From the NCBI RefSeq assembly GCF_000151315.2, contig NW_011887298.1, positions 690,129 to 754,128 of the forward strand: a DNA stretch of 64,000 nt, given 5' to 3'. Positions 1 through 10,121 of this stretch are shown here, one piece after another. The position numbers and the translations under genes are program-made. The notes under the pieces are model-generated. The model was not told where the DNA came from. It worked only from the letters and a program-made list of their open reading frames with translations, and did no database searches. This DNA is from Capsaspora owczarzaki ATCC 30864 (taxonomy: Eukaryota > Opisthokonta > Filasterea). Positions within the stretch are counted from its first letter, which is position 1, and every line of letters starts with the position of its first letter.

Positions 1-825
1 AAGGAGGGTGCTTCGAATTCCGAACAAAACCTATTTCGGTGACGCTTCGACATCCGCCCCTTGTTTCGATACTAATACATACTACATGGTTTAGTGATAC
101 TATGGCGAGTCAGAGGGGTCGATCGTATGTGCCGGGTCGGCAGGGCGCCGGTCGTCTGCTGGACATGCATTACGCCCAACAAAGCTGAGCAGATTGGTTT
201 TTCATGAAAACCAAGTCAGAGCATCACCCTCGCGATACTCGTCCAAAGCGCGGTTTTTTGCGATCTCGAAGGAAGCTTCGACCGGGTTCGAGAAAAAGGC
301 GGGAAGATTCACAAGAAAATCGCAATGAGCCTGCAAAGTGACACTTGGGCTGCGTTCGCACCACCAATGTTGTGCAAGTCGAGTCAAGTCGATCAGACAT
401 AGAGTAGACACGTCGCGGACACCAGCGTCTCGAAGCGCAGCTCGTGCGAAGACTGGATTTTGGTTGATTGGCATCAATCGAGGACACCGCGGGAAGTTGC
501 CCGGCGTCGTACTGGCTCTGCATCTTGGTCAAAGTGGGGAGTAGTACTCTGTGATCCCGCTTGGATGCGCGAAAGATCAGCTTGGGAGGCGTGTCTGTCA
601 ACGCCAACAAAGAACAACAGCTGAGAACAAACATCTAAAGGGAAAAAAAAAAAAGAACAGAATCGTTGCAACAGCACACACTTCGGAGATGAACTGTGAT
701 TCAACTTTCGACTATCACTTTGTGGGTTTTGTGTCTTCGCCATTCTGAAAACGGTTGTCGTCAGTCTTTTTTTTTTTTCTCAGCTTTTGTTGGTTTTTTG
801 AAATAAAAAACCCCATTCGACTTCG
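1..825. other. Left-edge non-coding or unresolved stretch
   Basis: No gene can be supported here. On the minus strand a short open frame (202-477) reads plausibly protein-like and could be the last exon of a gene, but no upstream exon joins to it. It lies wholly inside the window, so it is not simply cut by the edge. The 3' part (about 640-825) is A/T-rich with short homopolymers and probably holds the promoter and leader of the gene that starts at 826. Confidence 0.5.
202..477 (-). other. Possible orphan terminal exon (low confidence)
   Basis: An open frame of about 90 codons on the minus strand ends in a stop at 202. Its composition (RAALRDAGVRDVSTLCL and a Trp-Trp-Cys cluster) looks more like real protein than the two competing frames. 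The frame closes just upstream at a TGA, the start used for it is not an ATG in good context, and no convincing acceptor or upstream exon is visible. It could be a terminal exon of an unrecognised gene or a chance frame. Confidence 0.2.
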
Positions 826-2110
826 ATGGCAAACACTGACAAAGCCAAGGCAGTCATGGACGTGCCTCAAACGGAGAGAAGCCAGTTGGTGCAACTTGCA
901 AATGGTAATGAGCGCGGCTTGAACGAAGCTGAGCATGACGCGGGAAGTCGGGTTTCGCGAGAGTTTCTCTGCTCTCTTTCTCTCTCTTTCTCTCCCTCTT
1001 TTTTTTTTTATCCATCCACCATAAAAACTCACCTTCCAATATACATTTTTTAAATTAGAGCTCACCACGTCATACGGCTATGTGAACAAGCACAAACGCA
1101 ACCAAATGTTGAAGTTGCTTTCGATGCTGCAACAAAAGCTCAGCTTCCGTAACTACCGAAGGAAATGAAGATGTTGTGCCTTCAAAACACCATTCACTGT
1201 GCTCCCTGCCAATTTTTGTTTTCCAGAGTTATTACCCGAAGAGGCGAGCCAGATCCAACAAGTCGAACGATTGCTCGCAGCCCCAATCAGCAACCAAACG
1301 ACGTTCACCAAGCATCGTCGTCTGCTCTTGCAAGCGGCGGTTCACAATTTGCTGATCCGTGATTTCGCTCCGAATTTGGACAGCATGCCTAGCCTTGGCG
1401 TTGTGAACTCGTTCACAAGCCTTTATGAAGCGCTTTCGGCGTTGTTGGCCAAGTCAAACAGTAAGTGATGCTGTCATGGGCTTTCTTTTGCTGAAAGCCG
1501 TCAACTCATCACCCACTCACTCACTCACTCGCTCACTCACTCGCTCACTCACTCACTCGCTCACTCACTCACTCACTCAGAATCTGCAGAAGACGTCGAA
1601 AAGATCGTTTTAGCGCATGATGCACTCGCTGCCAAGTTACCGCTCATTTCTGAGCATCGTACGGCTCTAGCCGTGCTTGACGAGCAGCTCGACGTGGCAC
1701 GCCTAGACGTGGCGTTCGACTCGTCCGTGCAGCAAGATTCGGACAGCTACACTATTCCAGGGGCTGTCAGTGCTCGTTACGAGGAGATCTTATCAGATTT
1801 ACCAGTTGTTGTGGCGCACTGGGCGTTCCAGCTCCTCAAAGCCCTGTTCAAAAACAAGCCAACTCACAAGGATCCAGAGTTCACGTCGCCCGAACACATG
1901 AAAGTGCTGAATGACATGTTCATTTCCGACGTTGAGGAAGGGGAGTTTGTCATGCGCATTGGAAGTCCAGTCAAAGTGGTTGTGCTTCTCGAGCCTTCTC
2001 TCACTTGGCGGTATGGCGGCCCGAATCCTGGCATCGTGGTGCATCGTCAAACGAAAGACGACAGCCCTATCACCGACATTGTGAAGCGTGTGCGCGAGTT
2101 TGTGCTGTAG
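826..2110 (+). CDS. Orphan spliced protein, predicted 310 aa
   Basis: Four exons fit: 826-904, 1059-1148, 1227-1460 and 1581-2110. All junctions are GT-AG and the frame is continuous, giving 310 residues. The start is the first ATG of the open frame. The first two thirds look alpha-helical and polar, with no signal peptide or membrane span. The C-terminal part is more beta-like, with a run of hydrophobic strands (VKVVVLLEPSLTW) and then an Arg-Glu-Phe-Val-Leu end. I do not recognise the family and assign no function. Intron 3 is almost entirely a (CACT)n repeat that doubles as the pyrimidine-rich tract before its acceptor. A 45-nt T run lies downstream. The next gene converges from the right. 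The gene is probably real because three independent joins keep the frame, but the exact start is less certain. Confidence 0.65.
1514..1579 (+). repeat. (CACT)n tetranucleotide repeat inside intron 3
   Basis: An imperfect tandem array of CACT/CGCT units fills most of the intron between exons 3 and 4 of the orphan gene. It runs directly into the acceptor at 1579-1580, so it supplies the pyrimidine-rich tract. Confidence 0.9.
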
Positions 2111-2386
2111 GGTCATGCTAGCGAAGTTTTGTCGGTGTACTCGGGCTCCATGAGGAGTTTTCCTGAGATAAATACATGTATGTAGATGCATAGATGGACT
2201 AGCTCGAGGAAGTCAGGGCCAGGGAACGGGAACGGGAACGGTTCACAAAATGATTCCACGTTGCGACAATGAGCGAGGCCCGGCCCTCCCCTCCCTGCTG
2301 TTCGCTTCTAGCCGACTTGCACTGTTTCACTGTTTGACTGGTCAAACAAGCTTCAAACAAATCCACCTCCCCCTTCTTCTTCTTCT

Positions 2387-2434
<48 letters not shown>

Positions 2435-2703
2435 GCGTTTTAGACAGAATCAAGTGCCTGGAACACCGAGCACAGAACCTCGTCGGCTTGAGGATTAGTC
2501 AAACAGCGTATTTGTAGCCCCACGTTAGACTGCATACACACGCTGCTTCGAGGGTCCAGCCGGGTGTGTGTTCGGATCATCTCCCAGGGGCGTAATGGTG
2601 GCCAACTCAAAAAATCGTGTTCGGAATTAGGGACGCCTCAATAGCAACATGAAAGACAACGCAACAATAGCACAGTCAAAAAGCGACACAGAAGCAGCGT
2701 GGT
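2111..2703. other. Convergent intergenic region with a long T run
   Basis: This lies between the ends of the orphan gene (+) and the ABC transporter (-) and should hold both 3' ends. It contains a CTT-to-poly(T) tract at about 2374-2433. I see no coding potential beyond frames made of homopolymer. Confidence 0.8.
2389..2433 (+). repeat. T homopolymer, 45 nt
   Basis: An uninterrupted run of T preceded by CTT repeats, lying between two convergent genes. It could be a microsatellite, an old retroposed poly(A) tail read on the other strand, or a poly(dA:dT) nucleosome-depleted element. Confidence 0.9.
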
Positions 2704-5700
2704 TTAGTCGCGACTGCTGATTCCTCGGAGCGCGAGGATCATCAGGACGACAATACAAACGATCGTTGCAACAAAGCCCGCCCAGACGTCCACATGATCC
2801 AATGACCAACCTCGGCTCATCAGCGAACGCATGGCATCCGACGCCCATCGCGTCGGCAAAATGAAGGAAATGTAGTTCAAGCCTGTTGGGATGGCCTCGA
2901 CTGGCCAGAGTACGCCTGTGATTGCCAAAGCGACGAGCCAAAGCAAGTTGTCAGTCAGACACATCGATAGCGCGCTCGTTTCTCAAGAGCATTGGATCAA
3001 GACGTACCTGAAAGAAGCAGCACGGGATAGAACGAACTCAACGCCAACTGCACAGCAGTGGCTTCGTCTTTGCTGACGGACGAAATGAGCAGGCCAAACG
3101 CCATACCTAAAGGGATGGAAGGATTGCAAACCCAATGGCAATAACCAAGGTCAACGATTGCACCAGAGACAAGAAAGTCAATCAAGAGGCAGACGGAGGA
3201 GGGGGGGGGTAGAAGAGCCGATACGTACCTGCCAACCCGAGCAAAAGGGACAGAATCAGGACAAGGATGAACGATCCTTCCATTGGAGCCTGAAGGCATG
3301 TCAAACAGATGGGGGGAAAGTAGATATCAGGTGAGTACAACAAAGCCCTCTTCGTTCCCACAAGACATAAGGCAGCCAGGACCTTACACTGAACACCACC
3401 AGCGAGAACAGCAGCAACAGGCCGAGTTGCACAACAAGGACGCAGAACTGAATGAGAGTGTGTCCGATAAGAACTTCTCCGGGAGAGACGCCTAGATCCA
3501 CGAATAAGCATCACTTTTGTAAGCCAAAGAAACCCACAAAGCTCATCAACTTTACAATGGCTTGTTTGCGTTGGGCGTCTCACCAGCAGCCCAGGTTCGA
3601 TCCAACAGGCCTTCTTTCTTCTCCAGCACGAACGACATGGCCGTCAGGCCGATTGACATGGCAAACGCAATGTTGATAATCATGGCTGGGAGAATAAAGT
3701 CGGTAAACCTCGGATTCACCTCGCCGTAGATGGGTGGCATAATGCGGACTGGCAAGTCTCCCAGCTCGGGATCGAGGCCACTCAGCGTCAGGAGCGTGTG
3801 AACAAGAGTCTACAAACCCGACAATGACGACCGCGCAATACCAGAAACCAAAAAAACCAGTGAGCACTCGCCTTGACTCTTTCTGACTCTTTCTCACAAC
3901 CACCATCATCATCATCAGCAGCAGGTTGCACAAGCAAGGTCTCGCTAAAAACAAACCTGGAACGCCTCGGTGATCTTCTGCTCAAGAATGATTGCCACTT
4001 GTTGGTTGGTCATGTCCATGGTCACGTTGATCGACGAGCCAATGATAATGTCAGGCGTGACGGTCGTTTGATTGACAAAGCGCAAGATCAAGTCGTCTGT
4101 AAAGTTGCTCCCAATGTCAATCACGCCCCAGTAGTCGCCGGCCCGCACGCCTGCCACGCCCAGATCGTGTGACGCCACCGGCACCTGTGTGATGGTTGAT
4201 GAATCGAGATAGGAAAGATAGAGGTCGCCAAAGCCGCCTGGCGCATCGTGGTTGACAATGGCCATGTGCAAACCCTCGGGATTCGGTCCGATCGCCGTGC
4301 AAAACAGGATGATTTGCACGGCAGGCAGCAGGAATTGGAACAACAGGAGGAGGTAGTTTCGACGGAGACGTGTAAAGTTCTTCCAGAGCATGGCCTTGAC
4401 GTTGCGTGGCTTGGCCCAGCGAGCGTCTCGGACGAACGAATAAAAGTACTCTTTGACGCCTTGGCCAATGCGCGAGCAGATACCGTCTTTGCGCGCCTGT
4501 GCTTCCGTGGGCACAAGACTACGCACCTTCTTCGAGTCAGATCGTGCACCTGAAGCTCCGAGCAGCGGAGTCTTGGCATCGTCGTCGTTCGAGTTGATGC
4601 GGTGCGCACGTTCAGGATCGCCGCCGTGCTGGGCGATGCTCTCTTCTTGCTCTTCATGCAGCGAGGCAACATGGTCGGCGATTTCCTCAGACGACTCTGC
4701 CTCCTGGCACACGCGCAGAAAGACGTCTTCGAGCGAGTCGCGCTGGTACTGGCGCAGCAGGTTGGCTGGCGTGTCTTCAACGAGCAGTCGGCCGTCGCCC
4801 ATCATGCCAACGCGATCCGCCTGACGAGCCTCGTCAATGTAGTGCGTCGTAATGATCACTGTCGTGTCTGTGGTCTTGACCAGCTCGAGCAGATGCGACC
4901 AAATTCTGTCTCAGACAAGCAATCCATGAATCAAAGAAGTCAGACACGCACACAAATTTGGAAAAGGGACAAAAGGCGGGTCTTTCACACAAAAGCAGCC
5001 GACAAAAACAAGGCAAAGCCAAACCAACAGACTTGGGGACAATGCGTTCAGGATTGCCTTTTTTTGCATGCTCTTTCTTGGTTTACCTTGCGCGAAGCAC
5101 GGACGAGACTCCGACTGTCGGTTCATCGAGGAGCAGCAGCTTGGGCTGGTGGAGCAGCGCCGCGGCGAGCGAGACGCGTCGCTGCTGCCCGCCCGACATG
5201 GCGTTGACGAGCCTGTGCTTGAGATGCACCATGTCCAAGAATCGCAGGAGGAAGTCGGCGCGCTCGTTGAGCTGCTTGTCGTTCATGCCGTTGAGCATGG
5301 CAAAGTAACGGAGCGTCTCCATGGTAGTGAACTCGCCGTACAGCGCGAGGTCTTGCGGCATGTACCCGATGGCCGAGCCTGGCACGGGGTGTCCCTGTGT
5401 CCCTGGCGTGGCTCCGAGGACGGTGCACGACCCGCCGTGGATGGACAGGCGGCCCATGAGCAGCTTGACGAGGGTCGATTTGCCACTCCCCGACGGGCCA
5501 AGCAGCGCGTAAATCTGCCCGCGCTCGGCCGTCATGTCAAAGCCCTTGAGCACCGGCAACTGCGAGCGGAAGCTGGAGTAGTTGCGCACCAGGCCCCGCG
5601 TAATCACGGCGGGCTGCTGCTGCGACGACGGCTGTGCGGACGCAGCAGATGAGGACTCACCAGAAGCGGCACGCGACCCGCCGCCGTTCGGAAACAACGC

Positions 5701-5709
5701 AGCCGGCAT
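2704..5709 (-). CDS. ABC half transporter, ABCH/ABCG-like, ABC-2 type, predicted 757 aa
   Basis: Seven exons on the minus strand: 5087-5709, 4905 down to 3957, 3584-3809, 3388-3491, 3229-3289, 3008-3106 and 2704-2915. Together they encode 757 residues. The N-terminal nucleotide-binding domain has Walker A GPSGSGKS, a signature SGGQQRR and Walker B LLLLDEP. It is followed by an acidic linker and an ABC-2 type membrane domain with about six spans. The segments LWPVEAIPTGLNYIS and ILPTRWASDAM are typical of the last extracellular loop of this family. The NBD-TMD order and the GV.SVLR region match metazoan ABCH and ABCG23-like half transporters, which work as dimers. The substrate cannot be told. 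One oddity is that the D-loop usually reads GVDP in close relatives but here reads GVSS. The last junction was placed at 2915 because it restores LLLSG-VLWPVEA. Confidence 0.9.
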
Positions 5710-6098
5710 TGTTGGCTCGGTTGTGGGTGGGTTTTGTAAATCAACAAAAATAAGGAGGAATGGAGGAAAACCAAAGAGACAAAAGACTGGAGATCAGGTT
5801 TGATCGGTGGGTGGGTGGGTACTGTATTGAAAGTTAAAAAGTGAAAGTAAACAAGTGCGCAAGCTTCCATTTTACTTTCTTGTCTATCTTGTCAAAGATG
5901 GTTTTTTGTTTTGTTTGAGTGTTTCATTGTTCAACAAATACTGCAAAACAGCGGGGGACAAGCAAATACAGCGAGGAAGAAAAAAAAAGGGTGGAGTGGA
6001 AGAGAAGCACACATAGAGGTCTGTTCTCATGCTAACAGGAGCATGGGAAAAAAAAAGACCCTAACAAGGGACAAAAGCGCAAAATACATGAGTGCAAA
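5710..6098. other. Intergenic: 3' region of eIF2 gamma and promoter of the ABC transporter
   Basis: A 389-nt A/T-rich gap between two minus-strand genes. It contains a short GGTG repeat at about 5806-5820 and A runs. No coding sequence was recognised. Confidence 0.8.
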
Positions 6099-8513
6099 TT
6101 AATTCGAGCTGGTGCCGTCAGCATTGATGGTGATTCCTCGTCGGATGGAGCCCCAGCCAATGAGTCTACAGGCGTGACAATCAGAGATCAAAGTCAGTAG
6201 CTGAAGCAAAAACCCTCTAAACAAACACAAAAATCATCTTGTCTCTCAAACTCACCGCCAATGCTTCTCGACACGACGTGACAATGCAATCTTCTCGCCA
6301 GACTCGGTGCACACGGGCTGGGTGAGGGCAATCTTGGCAAGATCGGCCTTAACAGCGACAACGCGGCCACCAGTGGACAGGGAGCCAATGTTCACCATCA
6401 ACACCTCGCCCTTGGTGAGCTTCTGGACCTTGGCCTGCTTCTTGTCGCCTTCCGTTCGGACACCGAGGAGACGGCGAAGCAGGAAGTAGCTGATTTCGAG
6501 CTCAGTGTAGATTTCGGGAAGCGCGCCAACGCTGCCGAGCACCTGACCGACAAGACGATCGGCACGGCAGAGCGTGGGATCAATCTTGGTGCCGACACCA
6601 ATGAGGCCACCGGGGACGGCGTATTGGAGCTCGTTTTGCTCGGCAAAGAGTGACACGACGCGCGAGAAGATGGGGGTGCACTTGAGCCGGCCCTCGTCGT
6701 TCTTGGCGACGATACCAGGGCGGACCTCAATCTCCTGACCAGCCTTGAGGACACCAACGAGGATGGAGCCACCAGCGACGCCACCCTTGAGGTCGTCGAC
6801 CTCGGCACCGGGCTTGTTGACGTCAAAGGAGCGGATGACAATGAGACGGGGTGCAGCCGTGAAGTCGCGCACGGGGATTGGGATTTTGTTGGCAATGTAT
6901 TCGCAAACGCAGTCAATGTTGTATTTGAGCTGCGCTGAGATGGGAATGATGGGGGCGCCCTGAGCGACAGTGCCGTCCACAAACTTGAGAATCTCTTGGT
7001 GTTGTTCGAGGGCCTGAGCTTCTCGGACGAGATCAATCTTGTTTTGGAGGATAATGATGTGCTTGAGCTTCATGATTTCGATGGCTGCAGGTTGAGGAGG
7101 AGAGGAAAAAAAAAAAAAAGAAAACAAGCATGACGTTAGAGATGACACAAAATGGTTGAAACTTCGGGCATTGCGCTACATGCGCGGAAAACGTACCAGC
7201 AAGATGCTCACTGGTCTGGGGCTGCGGGCAGCTTTCATTGCCGGCAATAAGCAAGAGAGCAGCGTCCATGACTGCAGCACCGTTAAGCATGGTCGCCATG
7301 AGAATATCGTGACCGGGGCTGCAAGGAGAGGGAAGTTAAGGAAAAAAAAAAAAAGTGAGCGCCCCAGAAAAAAAAAAAGAAACAAGAAACACCGGACAGC
7401 AAAACCTTGGTCAAAAGCAGCTCAACAAAAAGAGACGTACCAATCAACGAACGACACATGTCGCAAAATACGGAAGCGGCCGCTGCAGCCAAGACGCTCA
7501 CATGGCAGATCGTCCTCCTTGTTCGAAGAGGCCGATCGGTAGTTGCCAGGGCGAGGGCACGCAGGGTTGTCGCACTTGTAAATTTTGGCGTTAGCGTAAC
7601 CGAGCTTGATGGTAATGTTGCGCTCGAGTTCGTTCTTGAAACGGACGGTCTGAAAAGGATGGAAGAAAGTGTGGAAGTGGAAGCAAATGAGAAAAAAAAT
7701 ACTCTCGAAAGGAAAGACAGAGGAAAAGCACTCCTCCTACTGCCCACCGAGAGATCAAATACACGCTTGTGCTGTTGAGGATGCTCACCTGAACGCCAGA
7801 AATGGCCTTGACAACGGTAGACTTGCCGTGCGCGACATGGCCGATGGTGCCAATGTTGACGGTGGCCTGTCGACTCAGAACGTCGGGCGAAAGAGGTGAC
7901 AGTGTGGCGACGTCGAGGCCCTCGAGGGTCTGCGTGCGGAGGTGTGACCTGCGACCATGAAGGAGCACGAAATCGTCAACCACATCGTCGGCAGCAGCAG
8001 CAATTGGAGCGGGTTTGGAAGGTTTCAGCAGACACCACATGATGAAGTAAGCGTGAAAGAAGTGTTGGTTGAAGAGAGAGAGGAAAAAAACAAGACTGAA
8101 GGACAGGGATTGGTTGTTGGTGGAAGTCGATTTCAGAGTGATTGCATCAGCGAGAACTCTTTTGCTCTGCTCGCCCCACGTCCTAATTCTCGCCAAACTC
8201 TCAATGCAATTCTGCACGAGAGCACCATAGAACGAAGCCGCGGGCAAGCGCGTTCGCCGGTGATGGCGCAGAGGTGAAAGTGCGAAAAGTTCGCGTTCCA
8301 GACAGACGTTCCTCAGCCAGTGCGGGGAATCGCAACAGATGAGGAGCCATCTTCCAAGACCCCATTCCATTCGCAGCTTCACGGGGATTCGCTGTAGGTG
8401 GGAGGAGGTGCGCGATGCATCACAAAACGCGTGGATTGCGAGCGTGTTTACCCTTTGGCGGGCGCTGGTGCGGCGGACGACGATGCGGCCGATGTGCTTG
8501 CTTGATCAGCCAT
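6099..8513 (-). CDS. EIF2S3: Translation initiation factor eIF2 subunit gamma, predicted 482 aa
   Basis: Six exons (8452-8513, 7789-7948, 7441-7649, 7197-7318, 6256-7084, 6099-6165) encode 482 residues, the expected size for the GTPase subunit of eIF2, which delivers initiator Met-tRNA to the 40S ribosome. G1 reads GHVAHGKS, G3 DCPGHD and G4 NKID. Domains II and III follow with near-identical eukaryotic motifs ([47 protein letters not shown]). Between switch 1 and G3 there is a four-cysteine knuckle, CDNPAC and CERLGC, of the type kept in yeast and archaea. The N-terminus is a short Ala/Ser-rich tail from a 62-nt first exon. Intron 1 is about 500 nt. The gene is head-to-head with the LRR gene at 10122. 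Identification is secure. Confidence 0.97.
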
Positions 8514-8802
8514 GACGATGTATCTGGCTTTGTATGGGAGGGGGTCTGTGCAAGTCAAACGGAACGGGGCAGGTCGGCAGTGAGTGGGGGTAGAGCTTGA
8601 AGAGACACGCGATGACATGAACAAAAAGAGAGCGCCTTCCTGCTGCGCCTCCCTGCGCCCTGCACCCATCCCGACTGAGCCACACACGCTCTTCATCTCC
8701 TCGTCTCGTTGGTTTGGGGTTGGTTTTGAGGGGTTTCCCACCGACTTCGACCTGCCTGGCTGGGGAAGCGACAGAGTCCCAAGCAAGCAAGAAGGCGATC
8801 TC

Positions 8803-8841
<39 letters not shown>

Positions 8842-10121
8842 CCGGTTTGCAGCAACAACAACAACCATCAATGCTCGCCAGCGACGGGCTGCCTGAAGCG
8901 AGCCAACAACGCTCCTCCAACGGCAAGACTGGTTCCTTGGCTAGCTGGTGACGTTGGGGTTGACTTGCGGCGCGGTGACGGAGCGGCCAGAGCTCCAATA
9001 CAGCCACATGGCCGAAAACCTTCCCCTTTGACCCGACGCAGACCTCGCTGCAAGCCCCCTTCCCTCACCTCCTCCGTTGTGACCATCGACACATGCAAGC
9101 GAAGCCTCCAATACACTTGGTTTGAAAACGGAGGGATGGAGCTGCTTTGTTCTGCCGAACGATGTCGCAATCCAACGCTCAACGACAAATGAAGTTCGGC
9201 TCTTTACCGGTTATTGTGACTGCGCTTCGCAACATGAACACACAATGACAAACAAAAAAAGCTGTGATGGCTCGAGAGCGCTTGATGAACTCATACCGAG
9301 AAAGCACTTTGTCCAAACTCTCCTTCTAAACTAAGAGCAAAGTCCACTTTTTTTTTTTTCTTTTTTCTGATTCTGTATGGAAGTTGAATTGCACAATGCA
9401 GTTTCCATTGAACTTTTTTTTTTTTTTTTTTTTTTTGTGTGTGTTCGCGTTGTTTCTTGTTTCTTGTTGGATTCCCGAGTCGGCTTTGTGTGCGACCTCA
9501 TCAGCATGAGCGAGACATCCAGCACCGAACCAGAGTGTCTAGGGCGCCGCTTCCATCTGCCCATTGCAATGCCATGGCTGCAGTCGCTCGGCCTGGCCAG
9601 TACCCGAAAAAGGGCGCCTTTTTTTTTTTTTTTTTTTTTTTTCGAAAGGTTCTTTTCCTCCTCTTCTTGGGCGTCTCCGCGTCCGGTCGTCGATCGTGTC
9701 CGGCATTGAACGTCATTTCACGCCCATCGACCTTGGCGCCATCGTCGCTGGTCTTCGCTCTCGGGTCCACCGACGCTTGTACCGTTCAGCCTCTTTTTTT
9801 CCCCATTTTTTTGATCTTTTTTTTTTTTTTTTTGATTGTTTTTTTTTTTGTTGTTGTTGTTGTTGTAAAGGCTGGTGTGCTGTCCAGCAGTCGAGAGACA
9901 GCGAGACTCAAATGCAACGTACAACTCGGCACATTGCTGCATCCACGCATCGGGAGAACGCGCCCCACCCACCACCTTCCACTTTCCATTGCGTTTTGGC
10001 CTTTTTTTTTTTTTTTTTTTTGTGATTCTCTTGCGGCGCGCGCTCACCTTTGTTTGGCTGGATGTGCTGCTACAGGATCAAGCTTTCGCGCAAGTAGTAG
10101 CTCGGTCCAAGATTCACCACG
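8514..10121. other. Divergent intergenic region studded with T homopolymers
   Basis: 1.6 kb separates the starts of eIF2 gamma (-) and the LRR protein (+). It holds at least five T runs of 17 nt or more, all on the plus strand, at about 8806-8841, 9414-9436, 9619-9642, 9817-9833 and 10002-10021. Long frames here consist of homopolymer-encoded Phe or Lys stretches and are not credible genes. The region presumably contains both promoters and 5' leaders. Confidence 0.75.
8806..8841 (+). repeat. T homopolymer, 36 nt
   Basis: The longest of the plus-strand T runs in the divergent intergenic region between eIF2 gamma and the LRR/4E-binding gene. Confidence 0.9.

Noticed and set aside
2704-2964. 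Longer last exon for the ABC transporter, starting MCLTDNLLWLVALAITG
   Set aside because: The acceptor at 2916 gives the family-typical LLLSG-VLWPVEA, while the longer version inserts an extra hydrophobic segment between conserved residues.
3591-3602. GGTTCGATCC, resembling a tRNA B box
   Set aside because: It lies in an ABC transporter exon. No A box or cloverleaf can be drawn around it.
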